Shown here: positions 56,501-64,000 of the stretch, in pieces
Layout of the letters: each line of letters starts with the position of its first letter
How positions within the stretch are numbered: the stretch's first letter is position 1
DNA from: Cryphonectria parasitica EP155
Taxonomy: Eukaryota; Ascomycota; Sordariomycetes; Diaporthales; Cryphonectriaceae
Length of the DNA: 64,000 bases
NCBI RefSeq assembly: GCF_011745365.1
Contig: NW_024468912.1
Span: forward strand, 3,968,001-4,032,000
Direction: 5' to 3'
Notes under the pieces: model-generated
Databases searched by the model: none
The model's input: only the letters and a program-made list of their open reading frames with translations
What the model was told of the DNA's origin: nothing
Position numbers and translations under genes: made by a program

Positions 56501-59223
56501 GATGTGCCGAGCAGTGCATTTTCAGGGTCTCCTCTCTGACAGGACACGGACTGGTCTCTCCTTGAGAGCTTCTCGATGGAAACCACCACCGATACCAATA
56601 ACACCACCGGAGCGTCACCGCTCAAGCAGCAAGTGTCGCGGGGTAGCTCCTAGGGCCCGAGGGCTAGAGCTTCGCATTCATGCGTCGAACACTGCACGGA
56701 AGATGCAATGGTCTCGGCTCGTCAGGATCGAAAAAGGGATCTGGGTCAATCTAGATCCGGGCCCATCTGCATGTGGGGCCTTGCTTGATTATGCCCTGCG
56801 TGGGGAGTTGGACCCTGATCCGCAGTGCGGGCCTGGTCGATGGGCGACTTGGGCGTAGGACCTGCTAATCTTGGTCATGCCATCCCTGGTCAGAAGGCTC
56901 TTTTCAGTAGGCCAGCGCGGGGAGGGCGGTTGATCCCTATTGTTCTCCCGCAGTCGGTTCACGGGAGCGGGGGGGTACCGGTTGTCTGAGAGGCGGGAGA
57001 ACCATTTCTGTGATGCGCTCGGCCGAGGGAGGCGTCGGATACCCACAGGTTCATCATCCGGGCGCGGGAGAGGGGAAGCTCATGAGTGGACCAAAACGTC
57101 CAGAATATGAAACAGGCACTTCAAACGCCAGCAAATGCTGCAGTACATCCACACCGTCAGGTGTGTGCTGTCTGAGAAAGCCGCACCGCCCTGTCGAAAG
57201 CTGCATCGAGTAATGTGTTTTTGCATTGCCGCAAAGAAGAAAAGAAAGATGAGAGTGAGAGAAGGAAGGAAGCGCTGTTCCCAGAGTGGCTGGTTCTCTG
57301 ATGCTGTGAGCCTCGACCCGGCCGGCGGATCGGAAATCCTGCGAGATAAAAATGAAGTACCCGGCGAGGGAAACTTTGGGCGGGGAGGGGGGTCTGCGAT
57401 CATCCATGCCAGGTACTTTGGCCCTGTACATTCCAGCAGGGCCCGCAAGTAGCAGAAGGACCGACACGACGAACACTAGCGAATGCAGAGTCGGCGAGAT
57501 CTGGGTTACAGGCGAGCGAGGAGAAGCATGCTTCCGGCGCCGTGTAACCATCCAGTAACCTCGATCCCGGAACCGAGCCTCTGCAAATAACATTTTTTCT
57601 GGAATGACGCAGTTGCGAAAACTCCCAAGGTCACATCTCGTTCCGCATTTCCCCTCCAGGCCGCCTCCCACTCCGGCTGGCAAGGCATGGGCAGGCAAAC
57701 AACACGAAGGAAACAGTATGCGAGGCGGCGGGTTGCCGTCCATCATGTTATTATTAATACTGGGAATGAGGAGTTGGTATGCTGAATGAGCTTGCGACAT
57801 CGCCACGACGCTGACTGTATGTCACCCCTCGACACGAGTTGTCATCCCCGTCTTTTTTCTTACGGCCCGCGGCACACGCGCATATAGTCGGTGAGGTACT
57901 TGCCCACCAATACCACCACCCTATGCAAGACGATCTGACTCACCTGCTGGTCCTGCCCTACCATCTCCCTATACGCTACGTTTGCGAGGGAGTAGCACAA
58001 GACGACCAAGCCCTCCTCCGCGTCTGGGGGAGACTTTGCATTACTGATGATAATGATGAAATCGCGGAGAAGACCAGGACATGTTTGTAAGCTTCCTGAT
58101 TACAACAAAGCCCCGCCGGTAAAACAAGTACCGTCCAGCTGTGCAGTCGGCGGAGGAGACTTGACTTGGAGGGCCACCCCGAATTATCCCATAGGGAAGA
58201 AGGGGGGGGGGGGCATTTGTTCTTAGCGAGGACATCCCAGAAGCAGTACTTACCACCACACTGCGACCACATGCTTGACAGTGCTACCTACCTGGTTTGA
58301 GTCACCGTGTGCGTAGGGTGCCCTTTGAGGGCGCTAGATCTGAGGAGGGTTGTTACCTGCGAGCGGCAGGTGGTTTTGGCGACTCAGCGATCGGAACTCT
58401 CGCCTCGAGCTACGGCACGCACAGGTCTCATCTCATTAGGCAATGTGACAAGGCAACTGGCCACAACCTATCCAGAAAGTCCGTGAGGACGGCGACGTGG
58501 ACTTTTGTGACTCTTTACCGCCGGCTTGTCCTGCCCAGCTGGATGCGACGGTGCGACACGACACGACACAACACGACACAACACACACAAACACACACGC
58601 CATTGTCCAGACCAAAAAAACCAATATCAAGGTTTCGAGCCAAGCGCGCCGCCAACTTTCATGGCAACTCCGTATACGTAATGATACGTACCTGGTGTAG
58701 GGAGGACGGCGAAAGAATGTGCGGCCCTGATTCGGTCTGCAACCAACCAAACAGTGCACGGTATCGCGTATGGCTGGTCTGGTTGGTTCTTGGGGGCTGT
58801 AGCCAGTGTGTGATCTGGGCCCAATGAGCCCCGGTGCCAACCAGGAGTCATTCCGGGTCTTCGGCCCAAGGATTATTAGGCTGAGAAGGGCAGAGACCAG
58901 GGGGGTTGGGGGAGAAGAAAATGAAAGAAAAGAGAAAAGAAACACGAAAAGGAAGGAAAAAAAGGAAATAAATGAACAAGAAGGGAGGGGGGGAGAAAGC
59001 AAAAAAAAAAAAAAAAACAAGTTACGACGGCAAACCAGCGGACAGAGAGATTCGATGACGCTCAGAAGTGTGGCCACTACTTGATTTTTCCTTTTCCCTT
59101 TCAGCCACAAGTTGCGCAAATGTACCCTCCCGAAACGAAGGAGTGTGTGTGGGGGGGAAGGGCTTTTTCCTTTTCTTCCTTGGTTGATGAGAAAACGAGA
59201 AAGAAAAAAACCATTCTGCAACC

Positions 59224-59412
59224 ATGCCTAATCCCGGATCTACAGGCGGCGGTGAGCATGCGTCTATGGTAACCAGGGAAGATGGGAAAAGCGGTCGCGA
59301 CACTGCTTTCCCGACAAGCTGGGACGCGAGAGTTTCCGACGTGAAGAAGATCTGCGTTCGGAGAGCGATTCAGGATATGTTCAAGGCCAATGACAGGGCT
59401 GAGCTCGAGTAA
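59224..59412 (+). CDS. Doubtful 62-codon open frame
   Basis: Starts MPNPGSTGGGEHAS and ends KANDRAELE; hydrophilic, with a plausible C-terminal amphipathic helix (DVKKICVRRAIQDMF). No family is recognised. It lies 1 kb upstream of the 60,432 gene and could be an upstream ORF of its leader, a small protein or chance. Confidence 0.2.
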   Translation: MPNPGSTGGGEHASMVTREDGKSGRDTAFPTSWDARVSDVKKICVRRAIQDMFKANDRAELE

Positions 59413-60390
59413 TTTCTACCGAAAGGGGAAAACCAGACGAGGAGAGGTGTGTGTGTGTGCGTGTATGTGTGTGTTGCCAGAGGAATGCTGAGAGAGAGGG
59501 ACGCTTTCGTGAGCAGAGGAGACCCCCCCCCTCCATCATCCTCCCCCCTCCATGCTAAGGTTGCAGCCTGGGAGGTAGGGCGGTCAGACGCTGCACACGG
59601 ATTACTCGCACCTGTCGACCGCTACTTTTGCAGGGAGGGCGACGTTACACTCATATCAGAACAACGGAAATCGAGACCGCTTTGCTTCTGCGTCCGGACC
59701 CCCCCCCCGGTTCCCCAGCCCTCTCTGGCCTGGCTTGTGTGTGTGGGGGCCACCGACGGGTTCCCGCTGGGCTGGACTGGCAGACGGATTCAGGCGAGAA
59801 GGGAGTTGTTCATAGTTGGGATTTGGGTTGTTCTGGTCTCGCGTCTGACCCCCCCTTCCCGAAAGCCGCGGTGGGAGGGAATGTTCTTGTTTCTAGACCG
59901 TACACACCCTTCTCTTCCGGCTTCCCTACCTCGCCCTGTCATCTGTATCCCTGCCCAAGCTTCGGTCTGAGTCGGGCACGACCCCTGCCCACCCCCTTGA
60001 GCCTTGTCAAATGTTCAGCCTGTTGTTACCTCGCTCGCACGCGCAGTATCCGGATGATTCATATATCTCCCTGAGGCTCCCTCCAGGTGACCAAGGCTTG
60101 CCTGCACTCATGTTTGAAAATACTCGATCATCATCATCAGGACATTTCTTCTCTTGACACAACTTGTCTACGAAAGTCAAACACATCGGCTCTCTTGTTC
60201 TTTGTTGTGGACCACTATACCATACACACAACATCAAGGTCTTGTTACCACCACCCTTCTTATACCAGTATAGGGGACTTGTTAGCCGGACAATACCCCC
60301 TACGAAACACTTGGACGCACGGCAGAACCCGACACGCCAGCAAATAGGCAACGCGTCCTAATACAATACGCACATCATCACCATCACCAT

Positions 60391-60391
60391 C

Positions 60392-60425
<34 letters not shown>
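60391..60425 (+). repeat. (CAA)11 repeat in 5' leader
   Basis: About eleven CAA units immediately upstream of the ATG at 60432, preceded by CATCAC units. Unstructured CAA leaders favour efficient scanning and translation; that role is inferred. Confidence 0.85.
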
Positions 60426-60431
60426 GTCAAA

Positions 60432-60938
60432 ATGTACGGCTCGTACGGCTCGTACAGTTCGACACCAGCCATGGAGATCCCATCAAGAAGCAACACATAC
60501 CGCTCGTCGGCCTCCCTCGACGCCAGCTGCGCATTTCCCAGCTGGCCCCGGCGCGACTCGCTGGGCGACGACCACCACACGCCCCGCGCGAGCTCGTACA
60601 TCTCGGACGAGGACCTCGCCTTCCTCTCGGAGCCTGTGTTTGCGGATGAGGACTCACACTCGGTGTCCAGCTACGGGTCCCAGACCCCGTCGCCGCAGCT
60701 AGCACCGGTCCGCCACATCACCGACGAGGAGATCGAGGAGATGCGCCGCGAGCAGGCCATGCGCCAGCGCGAGTACATCGCCGTCGTCATGCGCGAGAAG
60801 GAGCAGCGAAGACGGGCCAAGGCAGCCAAGCAGGCCAAGAAGGGCTCTTCCTCCTCCTCCTCCTCCTCCTCCTCCAGGAAGGGTTCCAGCCCCCAGCCCA
60901 AGAGCAAGCTGTCTGCCATGACGCCTATCGCCGAATAG
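60432..60938 (+). CDS. Hypothetical protein, 168 aa, Ser-rich with charged helix
   Basis: Single exon starting MYGSYGSYSSTPAMEIP. I recognise no functional family. The N-terminal third is Ser/Tyr-rich. Two acidic blocks look conserved in style: YISDEDLAFLSEPVFADED and HITDEEIEEMRREQAMRQREYIAVVMREKEQRRR, the latter a long charged helix. A run of about ten Ser encoded by TCC repeats (60846-60877) and a basic tail end the protein. Strong GC3 bias and a clean CAAAATG start after a CAA leader support it as real. Its isolation within 10 kb of otherwise empty sequence suggests long regulatory flanks. The length and layout fit small fungal intrinsically disordered proteins. Confidence 0.75.
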   Translation: MYGSYGSYSSTPAMEIPSRSNTYRSSASLDASCAFPSWPRRDSLGDDHHTPRASSYISDEDLAFLSEPVFADEDSHSVSSYGSQTPSPQLAPVRHITDEEIEEMRREQAMRQREYIAVVMREKEQRRRAKAAKQAKKGSSSSSSSSSSRKGSSPQPKSKLSAMTPIAE

Positions 60939-63932
60939 CTGCCCGCCGAACCAACCAAAATGGAAGGGTGGCCCCCAACCAACCCTCGCTGCTGCTGGGC
61001 CCGTGGCGAGGCTTACGCGGTGGCTGCACCAAACAATGTACGTATCAGCTTACCTTTTTTATTTGGGTTTCTTTTTTTTTTTTTTTTCGTTTTGCTTTTT
61101 TCAACCACACCTTGTCTTGTCTCGCCCTTCCTTCGCTGCCACCCCATACCGAATCCCACGTTGCGTGTGGAGGAGGAAGAGGCGGCCGGAGGAATGGATC
61201 CTTGTGTGTGTATGCAACCGCACTCGGCATCCTGCGTTTCTCTTCCAAGCTATTTTGTCCGAGCAGGAGAATGAGAATGATTGCTGACCGCGTCCTCCAG
61301 CTTTCCATTTTAGTAATCTTTGTTTCTTTCTAATTATTCCTCTGACCACCACGGAACACTCATGATACCCTCCCTCAAAGAGATCCACCACCAACCCAGC
61401 AAAGACAAAGTCTCGGCTTACAGGAGACTTCTTCCTCACAGAATACACAGCGCCGCCTGCACCACCACAGTTATCCACCTTTGGATTCCAAATCCGGTTT
61501 TTGCCCCCAGTTCCCCATTCACCCATCTCAACAACACCCACCCAACAATAGACAAGGCACTGCGCTGGACGCACACCGCCGTCTTATCAAGACTTTTACT
61601 ATCGGCTTATTCTTCGCACCATTATTTCTCCCCCCATCTGGAGAACTCGGACCACAACCATCCACGCGGCCCTGTCAGCCTGTTTACGCTGCAACTCTTC
61701 GACACACTACGAATTCTTTTCGGAGCGAGACGGATCGACGGTGCGGAGTCGATCCATGATTGCTCTCGCCCCCTTCCCTTGTCTCTGCTCTCCCTCCCCA
61801 CGGGGGGGGGGGAAGAATTTAACCTTTTGACTATCACCAACCACCCCTCCGATACACACTCCGGGCTGGCAACTCCCATTCAGCCGAGTTCATCCTTCCA
61901 GTGGGCCATCGGAAAACATTTCCCGACAAACCTTATGTCTCTGGTTTTTGCCGACAAGCCAGGGCAACCTCGGGATTGTATTCCACACTATGGATGAGAT
62001 ACTCGCTCATCTCCTATTTTTCACTACGAATTCTTTTTTTTTCTTTCTTTCTACATCATCGCCTTCAGCAGATGAGATGATGTAACAACACCCACACACA
62101 CATACCCGCTCCATTCATCCATCCATTTGACCAGGGGTGTTGTGTGTCTCGGGAGCTTCTTGTGGACGGTCGCGTCAACGGCAGTTCATTACTACTCACT
62201 CTACGATTCATACGTGGAGGAGGGAGACATTTTCCTAGGAGAAGGCGTCACAGGGAAGAGTGATTATCATTGAGCGTTTTCTACCAGCTGGGAGTTTTCT
62301 TGGTCTCACGATATCATCAGCGAGCGATTTCTTTTTCTTTTTCTTTTTTATTTTTCGGCTTTCTTCTTTATTTCTTTTTTTGCTTTTTTGATCTTGCTCT
62401 TACCCCAACATGGAATGGATATGGACATCATCAGCAAGTCCGGAGTTTACATGTTCCCAGAGAACGGCGCAATACAGAACAAGAAAGAGATGGGTTCATT
62501 TTTTTATTTTTATTTTTTGGGCCGAAGATTCAATCATCTTCATCATCTCAGGTAGTTTTTAGCATTAGTCGGTAGATACCCCCCAACCCTCCTCGGTTAC
62601 CTCGAGTGAGTCGAAGTATGTTTTTGCTTTTCATCTTGCTTTCATCTTTTTTTTTCTTTTTCAGATAATCTGAATACATAATGATTAGGCAGATGCCAAT
62701 CATACACACACACACACACACTTCACTTTGATCGGTGCCTTTTTTTGTGATGCTTGAACTCGGTGACATATCATTGCTTTCTGTCGATCAATCAAAATCG
62801 CCCGAACCGAAGGACGCACAGGTGGCGAGATGGAATATGTGAGATACATGGAGTATCTTCTGCTCCGAGCGAGCAAGTCGAAGGGCACACAAGTTGGGCG
62901 GATGAATGTGAAGTGTACAGAGTAAGTCCTGCCCCGAGTTGTCTCAGTCTTCTTGCTCACGTCTTCGTTCGTCTCTTCTCTCCCTGCCTCCCCACACTAC
63001 TTTCCCTCTGGAATCTGTAGAGGCAAGATCATGCATTTTACTATGATCATCGACACCAGTTTGCCTCCTCATCTTCCAACGTCCATCCACTCATTGGTCC
63101 TCCCATACACTAATCTATCCTCTCACCCCCTAGTTCTCTGTCATGAAGACTCCCTCCCATCGCACAGTTTCTGGGGCGGCAGAGCTGTGCTGGAGCAGCT
63201 GGCTCTCATTATCATCATCATCACCACCATCATCATCCTTACTAGCAGAGAGCATATCAACATGCCCCTCCCCCTCTTCCTCTATCTTTTCTCTCACCGT
63301 GAGACTATGCGAGGCCTAGCGAGTCGTTAGACCTGTGCATAGCCGGCTGGCACCTGCCCTACGGCTTTCTGCAAGTACATGGCCTCAACCAGCCAGCTGT
63401 TTCTCCCTTTCCCTTTCGCTCTTCTCTTCTCTCTTCTCTGACGCAGTCCCCAAACCAAAAGAGCCTTTCCATGGGAAGTGCCACCACCTTGAACAGGACG
63501 ATGAGGTTGAATTGATGGTTGAGGGGAATTGGCACGGGATTTCTTTGGGTGTGCATTTGTATGCATTGCTCCGGATCCTGGCTTGCATGTCATGATGAAG
63601 GGGGACAAAATGGGACGAGAAAGGAAGTACTCTTTCTCTCTCTCGGTGTACAGTGAGTCTGCCACACTGGGTGCGGCGGTCAGGGACGGTAGCTGGGGCT
63701 TGTATCTACCTCCACCTCGACTGGACCTTGAACTCCCGTGTGTATGAGTGTGCGAGGAGGTGAAAGCTGATAGCCCAGGTAGGTCAAAGGGAGGAGGGAA
63801 AGGTCTAGACGGATGAGCTTGAAGGGAGAGAAGGGAGGGAGGGCAGGCCTCATCTCTTTCTCTCTCTCGACTATAATTCTCTCACAAATGCTGGACCAGG
63901 TTGGCAGGACAGTTATCTACGCATTGAGAGGA

Positions 63933-63986
<54 letters not shown>

Positions 63987-64000
63987 GGAGGGTGCTTCAC
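60939..64000. other. Gene-poor, pyrimidine-rich region to the right edge
   Basis: Three kb with T- and CT-rich tracts (61063-61090, 62032-62052, 62320-62390), short CA repeats (62702-62720), an 11-base G run (61802-61812) and the terminal (GA)24. No protein domain is recognised. It resembles the long promoter or leader of a gene lying beyond the edge, or a transcript with long UTRs. Confidence 0.5.
63935..63982 (+). repeat. (GA)24 microsatellite
   Basis: Twenty-four uninterrupted GA units close to the right edge of the window. Confidence 0.95.

Larger units (their letters stand above)
53554..60431. other. Gene-poor region of 6.9 kb
   Basis: Largest empty stretch in the window. Open frames of up to about 260 codons occur on both strands but none shows recognisable domains, and they overlap each other freely. 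It contains a 15-base C run (55125-55139), a 12-base G run (58202-58213), AC-rich repeats (58558-58600) and a poly-A run (59001-59017). One 62-codon frame at 59224-59412 is listed separately. It may hold distal promoter or long leader sequence for the gene at 60,432. Confidence 0.55.

Noticed and set aside
57054..57806. 250-codon open frame on the minus strand
   Set aside because: No domain or family character, low-complexity arrangement and several overlapping frames of similar length; treated as chance.
58436..59221. 261-codon open frame on the minus strand
   Set aside because: Built largely from simple-sequence tracts (poly-Phe from a poly-A run, Cys/Val from CA repeats). Not protein-like.
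61320..61997. 225-codon open frame on the plus strand
   Set aside because: Composition is His/Ser/Thr/Pro noise from CA- and CT-rich DNA, with no recognisable domain.

Overview
The window is nuclear DNA from a filamentous ascomycete, probably a Sordariomycete. Evidence: short introns (mostly 50-180 nt) in most genes, GC-rich third codon positions, long gaps between genes, fungus-specific families (DUF3176, Mif2 with a cupin end, Emi1, Sey1) and tRNA genes with no encoded CCA. There is no operon, phage, IS element or CRISPR array. The species cannot be named from the sequence alone.

Layout. 1-9 kb: 3' end of a cytosolic HSP70, EMI1 (twin CX9C), a DUF3176 membrane protein and YME2 (mitochondrial inner membrane). 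9-20 kb: MIF2/CENP-C, RNH201 (RNase H2 catalytic subunit), SEY1 (ER-fusion GTPase), tRNA-Gly(GCC) and a fructosamine-kinase-like protein. 20-31 kb: sparse, with two doubtful small genes, LSC2 (succinyl-CoA ligase beta), a cytochrome P450, a small basic protein and an initiator-type tRNA-Met. 31-46 kb: a 2,008-residue coiled-coil protein, GGC1 (mitochondrial GTP/GDP carrier), RPC82 (RNA polymerase III), QCR2 (complex III) and OST4 (oligosaccharyltransferase mini-subunit). 46-54 kb: YRA1 (mRNA export adaptor) with a very long intron, SBA1/p23 and VPS24 (ESCRT-III). 54-64 kb: nearly empty, with one small hypothetical gene at 60.4 kb among pyrimidine tracts and homopolymer runs.

The genes are housekeeping and not linked in a pathway, although mitochondrial functions recur (YME2, LSC2, GGC1, QCR2, probably EMI1). 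Exon structures were rebuilt by hand from GT-AG (twice GC-AG) sites, reading-frame phase and continuity of recognised family sequence. All exon lengths sum in frame.

The most striking point is the 934-nt second intron of the YRA1 orthologue, more than five times the length of any other intron that could be placed in the window with similar confidence. It recalls the long autoregulatory intron of yeast YRA1. No previously undescribed multi-gene system is evident.
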